Positions 56,187-64,000 of a DNA stretch of 64,000 nucleotides are shown here, in pieces. The DNA is from Hyphomicrobiales bacterium (GTDB lineage: Bacteria > Pseudomonadota > Alphaproteobacteria > Rhizobiales > JACESI01), in contig JBDXGY010000001.1 in assembly GCA_039989895.1 (NCBI GenBank), positions 1 through 64,000 of the forward strand, given 5' to 3'. The position numbers and the translations under genes are program-made. Each line of letters begins with the position of its first letter. The stretch's first letter is position 1. The notes under the pieces were generated by a model. The model searched no databases. It worked only from the letters and a program-made list of their open reading frames with translations, and had not been told where the DNA came from.

Positions 56187-57745
56187 TAAATCAATTTTAT
56201 AGCAAGACAATCAAAGATCGTGATGGATTTTCATCCATCCGAACGCTCGCACTATGTTTGATCGCACTCATCATTGCTGGTTGTGCAGAACTAGGCCTTG
56301 TACGCGGCGGTGCTGATAGTAACAAACCGGTGCTAGCGACAGTTAACGGCAATGTTATTGAAACTAAAAAAATCCCACCAAAACCTCAACGGCGGGTCAA
56401 CACAGCTTTGATAAACGCAGCCCGCGAGGAAGATAAAAGGATTATTGAGACCTTCGGGGGAGTCTACTCCAATCAAAGCGTAGAAAATCAAATTGCGCGC
56501 ATTGTATCAAAACTTGTGGCTAAATCTGAGATACCTTCGCAAGACTTCCAGATCACAATTCTAAACTCCCCAGCGGTGAATGCTTTCGCCTTGCCGGGTG
56601 GGTTTTTATATGTGACCCGCGGGCTTCTCACGCTCGCAAATGATGCATCAGAAGTTGGCGCCGTCTTGGCCCATGAGATGGCTCATGTCACAAGCAAACA
56701 TGGCCAAGCGCGCCTCAAACAGGCACGCAAAGCGGAACTCATTTCAAAAGCTGTAGAAGGTGTTATTAGCGATTCATCAACACTGGAATCCATTCAACAG
56801 CGCGGCCAATTAAGCCTTGCAGCCTTTACACAATCGCAAGAACTCGATGCTGATGTTATAGGCGTGCGCAATGCAGGCCGTGCGGGCTATGACCCTTATG
56901 CTGCTGCAAGATTCCTTGAGACCATGGCGCAATATCAAAATTATCGCACGACAGCGACTATTACAAACAAGACAGCAGCTCCAGACTTCTTATCTTCTCA
57001 CCCGTCAACACCGCGGCGTATTCAACAAGCGCGCATTTCCGCCCGACAATTCGGCGCCCCTGGTTTTGGCAAAAGAGATCGCAATACATATTTAAATGCA
57101 CTCAACAATACTGTTTTTGGCGATGACCCTTCTGAAGGTTTCGTTCGTGACCGCTCTTTTTTCCATCCACAATTGAGGTTCACATTTTCCGTACCTGCTG
57201 GCTATATTATAGACAATAGGAGAGAAGCGGTTTTGGCGAGAGCAGAGAACGGTGACTCCATACGCTTTGACGGCGTTCAAATACCCGGTAATCTGACATT
57301 ATCCGATTATATGCAAGCAGGCTGGCTTGTCGGACTTAACCCTCAATCTATTAAAAGCTTCACAATCAATGGCGCGCCAGCAGCTTCAGCAACGGCGGCA
57401 GTTGGTGAATGGAGTTTCAAAATTACCGTCATTCGCTCTCAAAACTCAACATACAGGATGATTTTTGCAACCAAAAAGCCTAGCCTGAAATTTGACCGTG
57501 CCGTCAGCTCTACTGTCACAAGCTTTCGCAGTTTAAGCGCGCAAGAAGCAAGTAATCTGTCACCGCTGCGTATCCGCATCGTTAAAACAAAGCGTGGTGA
57601 TACCAGCTTCACCTTATCAAGAAGCATGCGAGGATTGGTGGCAAATCCGGATCAGGCTTTCACCGCTTTAAATGGATTAAAGCCGGGTCAGGCTATTCCA
57701 CCTGGCACTCTTGTGAAAACAATAACCGATGATATTTCAGGATAA
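56183..57745 (+). CDS. M48-family metalloprotease lipoprotein with C-terminal LysM-like region
   Basis: A 520-residue protein starting at GTG inside the preceding stop codon. It has a lipoprotein signal (IIAGC near residue 34). The M48 catalytic site is HEMAH at residues 164-168, with the third zinc ligand in the SQELDADVIGV segment. The C-terminal tail (VKTKRGDTSFTLSRSM to LKPGQAIPPGTLVKTI) resembles a LysM-type peptidoglycan-binding repeat. It is a BepA/LoiP-like enzyme for envelope protein quality control. The coupled upstream gene product may be a partner. Confidence 0.92.
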   Translation: MINQFYSKTIKDRDGFSSIRTLALCLIALIIAGCAELGLVRGGADSNKPVLATVNGNVIETKKIPPKPQRRVNTALINAAREEDKRIIETFGGVYSNQSVENQIARIVSKLVAKSEIPSQDFQITILNSPAVNAFALPGGFLYVTRGLLTLANDASEVGAVLAHEMAHVTSKHGQARLKQARKAELISKAVEGVISDSSTLESIQQRGQLSLAAFTQSQELDADVIGVRNAGRAGYDPYAAARFLETMAQYQNYRTTATITNKTAAPDFLSSHPSTPRRIQQARISARQFGAPGFGKRDRNTYLNALNNTVFGDDPSEGFVRDRSFFHPQLRFTFSVPAGYIIDNRREAVLARAENGDSIRFDGVQIPGNLTLSDYMQAGWLVGLNPQSIKSFTINGAPAASATAAVGEWSFKITVIRSQNSTYRMIFATKKPSLKFDRAVSSTVTSFRSLSAQEASNLSPLRIRIVKTKRGDTSFTLSRSMRGLVANPDQAFTALNGLKPGQAIPPGTLVKTITDDISG

Positions 57746-57793
57746 TTAAGGGTGATGAATTGAGATGGCGGACTGTTTAAGGGCGACTAGCCA

Positions 57794-58663
57794 CTAGTTC
57801 ACAAAGAAAGAAACATCCGCGTTTTCATTCAACAAAGCCTCTTTCATTTTTTTCATCGCGCGGTTTTCAATCTGCCTAACGCGTTCTTTTGAAATTCCCA
57901 GAGCATTGCCAAGCGATTCCAGAGTTTCACCATCTTCACTCAAACGTCTATTTTGAATAATGCCTAGTTCACGCTCAGACAGGACTGAAAGAGCGCATTT
58001 CAACCAATCAGTACGGCGTTGACCGTCTATGTGATTGCGGGCAATCTCATCAGGAAGTGGCAAATCTGAGGCTAATAAATCCTGCCTTTGCGTATCCGAT
58101 CCCTCATCGTCGCTCACCGGCACATTCAACGACTGGTCCGTCCCTGAAAGGCGTGAGTCCATCGCAGCCACATCTTTGGTGGAAACACCAATCGCAGTTG
58201 CAATCTCTTGATGCAGACAATAACCGGACAAGCCGTTTTCTCCTTGCCCAAGGCGGGCACGCAAACGACGTAAGTTAAAGAATAATGCTTTTTGAGCTGA
58301 GCTTGTTCCACCGCGGACAATCGACCAATTGCGCAAGACATAGTCCTGCATAGATGCCCTAATCCACCATGTGGCATAGGTTGAAAACCTAATCTCACGA
58401 GCAGGTTCGAAACGGGACGCCGCTTCCAAAAGTCCAACATGCCCCTCTTGAACAAGATCGTTCATAGGAAGTCCGTAGTTGCGCATTTTGGCAGCCATGG
58501 AAACAACCAGCCGCATATGGGCTTGGGCTATTTGGTGCATAGCCTCTTGATCGTTGTGCTCTTTCCAACGAATAGCAAGATCTTGTTCTTCTTCACGAGA
58601 AAGATAACGGGCTTGCTTAACAGCCTTCATAAATTTCACGGGAGGTTCACCAAACGCGCTCAT
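57794..58663 (-). CDS. rpoH: RNA polymerase sigma-32-type factor
   Basis: A 289-residue sigma70-family protein. It has region 2 (DLVQEGHVGLLEAASRFEP, FSTYATWWIRASMQDYVLRNW), the RpoH box QKALFFNLRR, and region 4.2 (LESLGNALGISKERVRQIENRAM). It directs RNA polymerase to heat-shock-type promoters. Many alphaproteobacteria carry two or more rpoH genes; which this is cannot be read here. It lies downstream of carD on the same strand, separated by a terminator at 58767-58793, so it has its own promoter. It is convergent with the M48 gene. Confidence 0.94.
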   Translation of the reverse strand: MSAFGEPPVKFMKAVKQARYLSREEEQDLAIRWKEHNDQEAMHQIAQAHMRLVVSMAAKMRNYGLPMNDLVQEGHVGLLEAASRFEPAREIRFSTYATWWIRASMQDYVLRNWSIVRGGTSSAQKALFFNLRRLRARLGQGENGLSGYCLHQEIATAIGVSTKDVAAMDSRLSGTDQSLNVPVSDDEGSDTQRQDLLASDLPLPDEIARNHIDGQRRTDWLKCALSVLSERELGIIQNRRLSEDGETLESLGNALGISKERVRQIENRAMKKMKEALLNENADVSFFVN

Positions 58664-58762
58664 CTCGATCTCCTACTTACTGGGTTTATATAATTACGCA
58701 AACCAAGCAGTGTTAGATCATAACCAACTCTCAAACGGATCAATCCGTAGAAAACGAGCAAC

Positions 58763-58793
58763 AAAAAACCGATCTGGGTTACCCAGACCGGTT
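58763..58793 (-). terminator. Terminator of carD
   Basis: On the minus strand AACCGGTCTGGG pairs with CCCAGATCGGTT (one mismatch) around a three-base loop and is followed by TTTTTTG. It sits between carD (stop at 58819) and rpoH. Confidence 0.88.
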
Positions 58794-58818
58794 ATAAATA
58801 CATTCAAAATCACAGAAA

Positions 58819-59421
58819 TTATGCAGCAGCTTCCTGTTTGCCGTCTGCATCCGTGCTCGAGGCGGCCTCTGTAGCTGCTTCCTCAGCAGCTTTAGCACCA
58901 CGCCGTGGACCTTTATCAAGGTTTTCTTTTATTTTTTGAATACTTTCAGTCAATGAAAGCTTTTCAACGGCTGAAATTTCACGAGCCAAACGATCAAGCG
59001 CTTGCTCATAAAGTTGGCGTTCGGAATATGATTGTTCTGGCTGATCTTCAGCGCGGAAAAGATCACGCACAACCTCAGCAACAGAACCAATGTTGCCGGA
59101 ATTGATTTTCGCTTCATATTCCTGCGCACGGCGGCTCCACATCGTACGCTTAACCCGCGCACGGCCTTGAAGCGTCTTCATTGCTTTCGCCATAACTGCG
59201 TCTTCAGAAATTTTACGCATGCCCACTGATTCAACTTTAGCCGTTGGAACCCGTAATAGCATTTTATCTTGTTCAAATTCGATAACAAAAAGCTCTAGCG
59301 TAAGTCCCGCCACCTCTTGTTCCTCGATATCAATAACTTTACCTACTCCATGTGAGGGATAAACAATAAACTCACCTGTTTTAAAACCTTGACGCTGTGT
59401 TATTTTTTTAGTCGTGGTCAT
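58819..59421 (-). CDS. carD: CarD-family transcriptional regulator
   Basis: A protein of 200 residues. The N-terminal CarD_CdnL_TRCF domain (about 10-65, FKTGEFIVYPSHGVGKVIDIEEQEVAG) binds the RNA polymerase beta subunit. The C-terminal part has SVGMRKISEDAV, RVKRTMWSRRAQEYEAKINSGN and a coiled helix near the end that contacts promoter DNA. It stabilises open complexes. The ATG at 59421 begins the canonical N-terminus with AGGAG eleven bases upstream; the frame is open to 59496. The C-terminal 25 residues are a variable Ala/Glu tail. Confidence 0.94.
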   Translation of the reverse strand: MTTTKKITQRQGFKTGEFIVYPSHGVGKVIDIEEQEVAGLTLELFVIEFEQDKMLLRVPTAKVESVGMRKISEDAVMAKAMKTLQGRARVKRTMWSRRAQEYEAKINSGNIGSVAEVVRDLFRAEDQPEQSYSERQLYEQALDRLAREISAVEKLSLTESIQKIKENLDKGPRRGAKAAEEAATEAASSTDADGKQEAAA

Positions 59422-59492
59422 TCGGTATCTTACTCCTAATTTGTTTATCAGCGTTTCAAATAAAAAGCACAAGATCAAGGAGTTCCCTTTTC

Positions 59493-59521
59493 TCATACCC
59501 TACACACCCCTAAGGGTATGA
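59493..59521. promoter_or_regulatory. Inverted repeat in the carD upstream region
   Basis: Nine-base arms TCATACCCT (59493-59501) and AGGGTATGA (59513-59521) lie about 70-100 bases before the carD start, separated by 11 bases. This could be a regulator site or a leader stem. The rest of the 440-base gap to fdxA (59422-59861) holds no supported gene. A weak CAAAATCT/AGATTTTG hairpin near 59670-59700, in the second half, may be the fdxA terminator. Confidence 0.4.
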
Positions 59522-59861
59522 TATTTGAACTGAAGCGACACTTTTCGGCTTGCTCTTAACGGGCTTCAATTAAATCCCGCTAATAACGCCCAAAGACGCC
59601 TTACTCAATTACAACTCCGCCACAGTATAGGCACCCAATTAGCCCCATCTTCATTGAAGTTGGAGCTATTCAAAATCTTAACAAATTAAGAGATTTTGTT
59701 TTCCTTAAATGAGGAATAAATAGGACGATTAGACTGCATTAGAAATTACTTATAACACAAAAACGCTTAAAAAACAACGCTTGATTGCCTTGCAGCCTAA
59801 GGTTGTGTAGATAGGGTTAAAGCACCCTAATTAATTCATGAAGCATTAACTAAGGTTAAAC

Positions 59862-60200
59862 TTAATCACCTTCACCGGGCTTTGCTGAGAAATACGCTTC
59901 CAGCTTACCGGTCTTGCCATCAAACTCTTCTGCTTCAGGCAAAGGATCTTTTTTCTCAGCAATATTCGGCCATTTTTCAGCATAGTCGGTATTAATTTTC
60001 AGCCAATTTTCAAGACCCGGTTCAGTATCGGGCTTAATTGCTTCTGCCGGACATTCAGGTTCACATACGCCGCAATCAATGCATTCATCTGGATGAATAA
60101 CCAACATGTTTTCACCTTCGTAAAAACAATCAACCGGGCACACCTCAACGCAATCGGTATATTTACATTTGATACAATTGTCCGTCACAATATAGGTCAA
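59862..60200 (-). CDS. fdxA: 7Fe ferredoxin FdxA
   Basis: A 112-residue ferredoxin, the standard length. It starts at TTG with AGGAG about eight bases upstream. The sequence [23 protein letters not shown] and [16 protein letters not shown] carries the seven conserved cysteines of a 3Fe-4S plus 4Fe-4S pair. It is a low-potential electron carrier in the cytosol. It follows the S4 gene and helicase in the conserved alphaproteobacterial order. The longer frame to 60257 starting at MMGVRLV lacks support. Confidence 0.96.
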   Translation of the reverse strand: MTYIVTDNCIKCKYTDCVEVCPVDCFYEGENMLVIHPDECIDCGVCEPECPAEAIKPDTEPGLENWLKINTDYAEKWPNIAEKKDPLPEAEEFDGKTGKLEAYFSAKPGEGD

Positions 60201-60382
60201 GGTATTCTCCTGAATTCTGGCCCTGCTTGAAACCAAAACAAGCCTGACACCCATCAAATTTGATGAAACATATAATCGTCACCGCGCATCTATCGCTTTT
60301 TTGAAAAAAACTCAAGGCAAGTGTACTGCGCACGATGGATTTAAAAGAGTATTTCTTTCTAAAATGCCAGAAAACAGACCCT

Positions 60383-60769
60383 TCAACGGAACCCATCTTT
60401 GAATTCGTCAATCTTTCGTCTTTCTCGCTTGTCCGGACGACGCTCTGGTGATGGTGTGCGCTGCATACGCGCTTCTGCGCTCTCCTGATCTTCTGGTGGT
60501 GTCAAATCTTCATATAAAAGCGCCGCCTCGGGTGCTGGACCACGTCGCGTGCCAAGTGCTGCAACTTTCAAGATGCGAATGCGTTCGTGGATAGCAATCG
60601 TCAAAACATCATCCACTTTAAGACCATAGCTAGCAGAAGATACTTTGTCGCTATTCACCCGTATATGGCCTGCTTGAACAACTTTTGAGGCCAGTGAGCG
60701 CGATTTTAAGACACGCGCATACCAAAGCCATTTATCTATTCTCAGCTTTGGTGTTGCGTGATGATCCAT
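60383..60769 (-). CDS. S4-domain RNA-binding protein (Hsp15-like)
   Basis: A 128-residue protein with an N-terminal S4 domain (LRIDKWLWYARVLKSRSLASKVVQAGHIRVN, about 8-38), which binds structured RNA. The C-terminal part is basic and proline-rich (TPSPERRPDKRERRKIDE). Hsp15 relatives rescue stalled 50S subunits that carry nascent chains. The start is eight bases from the helicase stop, and both are probably one transcript. The conserved pairing supports a joint RNA-related role. Confidence 0.92.
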   Translation of the reverse strand: MDHHATPKLRIDKWLWYARVLKSRSLASKVVQAGHIRVNSDKVSSASYGLKVDDVLTIAIHERIRILKVAALGTRRGPAPEAALLYEDLTPPEDQESAEARMQRTPSPERRPDKRERRKIDEFKDGFR

Positions 60770-60777
60770 GACACCAA

Positions 60778-63762
60778 TTATTTCTTGGCTAACCCCGCCT
60801 TCAAGGCCGCTAGTTTTGCAAAGGGTGAATCTGGATCCATCGGCTTTTCTTTGCGTGGCTTGTTTTCACTCTTATTATTTTTTTGCGAATGTTTATCGCC
60901 ACCCTTACGCGATGGCTTAGCATTTTTACCACGCTGACCTTTATGACCTTGTGCGTCCTTATTATGCGCCTTGTGTGTGCGCTTATTAGTGTCACGATTT
61001 GCCGGTGCCGGACGCCAGATTTCAATAAACACTGGCTCATTTGCCTCGGTAGGCGCTTCCTCAGCCTCACTCTCAGATTCAGCCACAGAGGCCACTTCAG
61101 TGGCGGCTGGCTCTTCAGCAGTAGTTGCTGCTTCAGTGGATGCATCACTCGATTGTTCTGTTTCTGGGGCAGTTTTTTCTGTGGTCGCGTCTTTTTCTGA
61201 GGGCGATGCAATGTCAGCTGCCAACACACCATTGTCTATTGGCGCATCACCGCTTTCACTTGCTGTTTCTTTTTTCTTCTCAACCACTTTGCGTTTTTCA
61301 AAACGATAACCGAGCGATTTAAGAACTGAAGTAAAATCCTCACCTGCGCATCCAAGCAATGATGTCATATCCACCGTCACTGTAAATCCAAACTCACGCA
61401 AGGCGCCCTCTGGCGGCTCTGTTTCATTTGTACTCGGTTTCCAGTTAAGAAGTGGGCGAATGATGTCCGCAAGGCGTTCTAAAATATCCACTCTAACCGC
61501 ACGGTTACCAGCCACTTTAAACCCTGCCACACGATAGAGAGCCTCTGGCACTTCAGGATCAATGGCAAATGAGGTGCGCCCTGCAGCCGAAAGTGCGGGC
61601 ACCTCGCTAATACCTTTATTATCTAGCTTATCTTCCTTCAGCCCCCATAAAAGAGCGACAAGAGTAGCGGGCGCAGGCTTCAAAAGAAGCGGAATAAAAA
61701 TGTGATAAGCCCCAAAACGGACTCCGAATTGTCTGAGCGAACCACGTGCGGCTTGATCAAGGTTTTTAATATCCTCAGCAACATCACGACGATCCAGCAC
61801 CCCAAAAGCCTCAACAAGCTGAAACGCGATACCACGCGCCAAGCCTTCAAAATCTTCCGATTTTCGAAGATCAACAAGCGGCTGCAACACAGTGGCGATA
61901 TGGGCATCAAGCCACAAGCGCAATCTGGTATCGACCCGCTCTGCCGCAGGCCCCGTTAATTGCTCATCGGCAAGCACGATAAAGTTAGGCGCTAAAATAT
62001 CATCACTCGCAGTGATGCGGGCAATAACCGCACCAAGCCAGCGAATAGACCCATCTGATGAAATTAAAAAGGCTTCATTTGGGGCTTTGTCTATGCGCTG
62101 TGAGCGTTTTTCAATTTCACTCGCCAAAGCTTTTTGAGCCGCAGCACGAACCGTTTTTGCCTCGCTCCCAGATGTACCATTCGTGTCAGCTGAAAACCGC
62201 AGTCCTTCCAACGTTCCAATATTTTCCCCTTCAACGATAACATCGCCATCATGGGTAACTTCCGCCTCAAGCATAGTGCTTTCTTTCAATTTCTTCATTA
62301 AAACGCTCGTACGTCTATCAACAAACCGCTTAGTCAAACACTCATGTAAAGCATCTGATAACCGATCTTCTACATCACGCGCCTCTTCTCGCCAAGCAAT
62401 AGCATTCTCCAACCAATCACTTCTGTTAGCAATATATGTCCATGTACGGATATGCGCTATCCGATTCGACAATGTATCTATATCGCCATCTACCCTATCT
62501 GCACGTGCAATTTGGCTCGCCAACCATTCTTCGCGCACCCAACCCTCTTTTTGCAAGTGCCCATAAACGGTTAATACCAGATCAGCATGTTCTGCTGGTG
62601 ATATTTTGCGATAATCGGGCATCGAGCAAACATCCCAAAGCTTGGCCACATCCTCGCTTGTGGTTGTCATATCCCGCACATCAGCATCACGCATAGCTGC
62701 TTCAAGCGTGACTATATCATCACCAACTGGGCTTTTGACGAGCATCGCTGATTTTGGGGCAGCGTCCAGACTGTCGCGTAAATCCTTGAGGGAAGAAAAA
62801 TCAAGCTTGCCCGTGCGCCACTGAAATACTTTCAGCGGCTCAAATACATGGGATTCCAATTGTTCCACAAGGCCAACATCAAAACCTTCAACCCGCGAGG
62901 TCACACCAAAGGTTCCATCGCGAGTATAGCGCCCTGCCCGCCCGACAATCTGACCAAGCTCTGCTGGCGTTAGGTCACGAAACTGAAAACCATCAAATTT
63001 GCGTATCGCTGAAAGCGCCACATGATCCACATCAAGATTCAACCCCATGCCAATCGCATCCGTTGCCACCAGATAATCTACATCACCATTTTGGAAAAGC
63101 TCGACCTGCGCATTGCGTGTACGTGGGCTAAGAGACCCAAGCACCACAGCCGCCCCACCACTTTGGCGTCGAATAAGCTCCGCGATCCCATAAACATCTT
63201 GAGAAGAAAAGGCGACAACCGCAGAACGGCGCGGCAAACGGGAGATTTTCTTTGGCCCAGCATAGATGAGATCAGAGAGGCGCGGACGCACACTCACATT
63301 CAGCCCTGGCATCAAATCTTCTAAAATAGGCCTAGCCGTGGCTGCGCCAAGCAGTAGGGTTTCATGGGTGCCACGCATGTTTAAAATGCGGTCAGTGAAA
63401 ATATGTCCCCGCTCAAAAGAATGGGCGAGTTGAACCTCATCAATAGCGACAAAATTAACCGCAATATCAAGCGGCATCGCCTCAACAGTACAAATCCAAA
63501 AGCGCGGCTTGGCTGGTGTTATTTTCTCTTCGCCGGTAATCAGTGCGACATTATGTTCGCCCACCTTAGCAACAACCTTAGAATAGACCTCACGCGCCAA
63601 AAGCCGTAGCGGTAGACCCATCATACCGGTTGGGTGCTTGACCATCCGCTCAATCGCCAGATGGGTCTTTCCTGTATTGGTTGGTCCCAATACAGCTGTC
63701 ACACCGCGCGTGGATGCAACCTTCACAGCTTCAAAAGCACCTGTCACTACATTGATCGTCAT
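60778..63762 (-). CDS. SUV3-like superfamily 2 RNA helicase
   Basis: A 994-residue helicase. Motif I is GPTNTGKTHLA (about residues 26-36), motif II is AIDEVQLAH, motif VI region is LGQIVGRAGRYTRDG. The C-terminal part has a SUV3_C-like region and then a low-complexity, acidic-to-basic tail (about 820-994, ending in a lysine-rich stretch) typical of the alphaproteobacterial group. In mitochondria SUV3 unwinds RNA for the degradosome; the bacterial role is less clear. It starts the operon helicase-S4 on the minus strand. The start ATG at 63762 fits. Confidence 0.94.
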   Translation of the reverse strand: MTINVVTGAFEAVKVASTRGVTAVLGPTNTGKTHLAIERMVKHPTGMMGLPLRLLAREVYSKVVAKVGEHNVALITGEEKITPAKPRFWICTVEAMPLDIAVNFVAIDEVQLAHSFERGHIFTDRILNMRGTHETLLLGAATARPILEDLMPGLNVSVRPRLSDLIYAGPKKISRLPRRSAVVAFSSQDVYGIAELIRRQSGGAAVVLGSLSPRTRNAQVELFQNGDVDYLVATDAIGMGLNLDVDHVALSAIRKFDGFQFRDLTPAELGQIVGRAGRYTRDGTFGVTSRVEGFDVGLVEQLESHVFEPLKVFQWRTGKLDFSSLKDLRDSLDAAPKSAMLVKSPVGDDIVTLEAAMRDADVRDMTTTSEDVAKLWDVCSMPDYRKISPAEHADLVLTVYGHLQKEGWVREEWLASQIARADRVDGDIDTLSNRIAHIRTWTYIANRSDWLENAIAWREEARDVEDRLSDALHECLTKRFVDRRTSVLMKKLKESTMLEAEVTHDGDVIVEGENIGTLEGLRFSADTNGTSGSEAKTVRAAAQKALASEIEKRSQRIDKAPNEAFLISSDGSIRWLGAVIARITASDDILAPNFIVLADEQLTGPAAERVDTRLRLWLDAHIATVLQPLVDLRKSEDFEGLARGIAFQLVEAFGVLDRRDVAEDIKNLDQAARGSLRQFGVRFGAYHIFIPLLLKPAPATLVALLWGLKEDKLDNKGISEVPALSAAGRTSFAIDPEVPEALYRVAGFKVAGNRAVRVDILERLADIIRPLLNWKPSTNETEPPEGALREFGFTVTVDMTSLLGCAGEDFTSVLKSLGYRFEKRKVVEKKKETASESGDAPIDNGVLAADIASPSEKDATTEKTAPETEQSSDASTEAATTAEEPAATEVASVAESESEAEEAPTEANEPVFIEIWRPAPANRDTNKRTHKAHNKDAQGHKGQRGKNAKPSRKGGDKHSQKNNKSENKPRKEKPMDPDSPFAKLAALKAGLAKK

Positions 63763-63913
63763 GGTTCACAGTTCGATGGGGATTAAGGTTCAATGAGGTT
63801 CTAATACGACCCCGTGTCTCATAATAAGTCACATACCGTCATAACCCAGCTTAACCTATAGCGCACCTGATCTTTTTGTCTTGGTCAAAAGGTTATTTAT
63901 TAATCTTAGGAAC

Positions 63914-64000
63914 ATGGCAGGAACAAAGGGCGTCCGAATCAGTGATTCAAAAATGTTTTCTCTTTGTTCTACGCTAAATATGGAAAATCAACGCCATTAT
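63914..64000 (+). CDS. Possible 5' end of a gene running off the right edge
   Basis: An ATG at 63914 with AGGA four bases upstream opens 29 codons to the window end without a stop. The short peptide (starting MAGTKGVRISDSK) shows no family I recognise. The alternative is plain intergenic DNA with no gene between the helicase and the window end. Confidence 0.2.
   Translation, partial: MAGTKGVRISDSKMFSLCSTLNMENQRHY

Noticed and set aside
59820-59862. CtrA-type paired TTAA motifs near the fdxA stop
   Set aside because: Spacing is six or eleven instead of seven bases and they lie downstream of the gene; AT-rich chance matches are likely.
60971-61309. A 112-codon plus-strand frame rich in Ser/Ala/Val opposite the helicase tail
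   Set aside because: It mirrors the low-complexity tail of the helicase gene and has no independent support.

Overview
The window looks like chromosomal core sequence from an alphaproteobacterium, most likely a moderately AT-rich member of the Hyphomicrobiales (Rhizobiales). The main evidence is the right-hand order: an SUV3-like helicase, an S4-domain protein, a 7Fe ferredoxin, CarD and an RpoH-type sigma factor. Other signs are a 1600-residue NAD-glutamate dehydrogenase, an alphaproteobacterial-type L21 with a long C-terminal tail, a pyruvate carboxylase, a DUF3422 protein and TadG-like von Willebrand proteins. The carbon-source and organosulfur genes (TRAP transporters, a probable taurine-pyruvate aminotransferase) would suit a marine or host-associated heterotroph, but that is inference. 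I see no prophage, insertion sequence, CRISPR array or rRNA. One tRNA, tRNA-Arg(CCU), is present.

Layout. Bases 1-630 hold the 5' part of a fucosyltransferase-like gene that runs off the left edge. Bases 817-3314 carry a CMD-family protein, a probable taurine-pyruvate aminotransferase and an RlpA-like protein. Bases 3371-9252 form a catabolic module: a TRAP operon (dctP-dctQ-dctM) followed by iclR on the minus strand, with a GMC oxidoreductase divergent from it. A 17-base palindrome between the two promoters is a good operator candidate for the IclR protein. Bases 9365-12896 carry two divergent TadG-like VWA proteins. Bases 12976-19134 hold acetyl-CoA synthetase, an M15-like lipoprotein, a DUF3422 protein, a sodium:solute symporter and an AhpD-like protein. 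Bases 19271-25875 hold the large NAD-glutamate dehydrogenase, a GNAT protein, a TerB-like protein and a class I amidotransferase.

The middle (26329-38310) is housekeeping: YggT, pyrophosphatase, TypA/BipA, L27 and L21, LepA and the folP-folB-folK folate genes. Among them sit an orphan double-anchored TAXI protein and a YiiX-like hydrolase paired with an esterase. Bases 38513-50490 carry pyruvate carboxylase, MAPEG and VOC proteins, 3-hydroxybutyrate dehydrogenase, IspG, a sulfotransferase, TusA and a fatty-acyl-CoA synthetase. Bases 50635-57745 are envelope-related: a BioF2-like acetyltransferase, a CAP lipoprotein, a DUF3772-MscS channel, an SNase-like secreted protein and an M48 protease lipoprotein, with the tRNA between them. 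The window ends with rpoH, carD, fdxA, the S4 protein and the helicase.

Central carbon metabolism is well represented: acetate activation, anaplerosis by pyruvate carboxylase, glutamate oxidation, hydroxybutyrate oxidation and fatty-acid activation. No single striking new system stands out. The most worthwhile leads are regulatory or small: the palindrome between the TRAP operon and the GMC gene, a possible intergenic small RNA ending at 26187, an attenuator-like hairpin upstream of rplU, tandem operator-like repeats before the VOC gene, and the orphan TAXI protein. Where an upstream start lacked a ribosome binding site, I chose the start with the better site or the family-typical N-terminus and said so.
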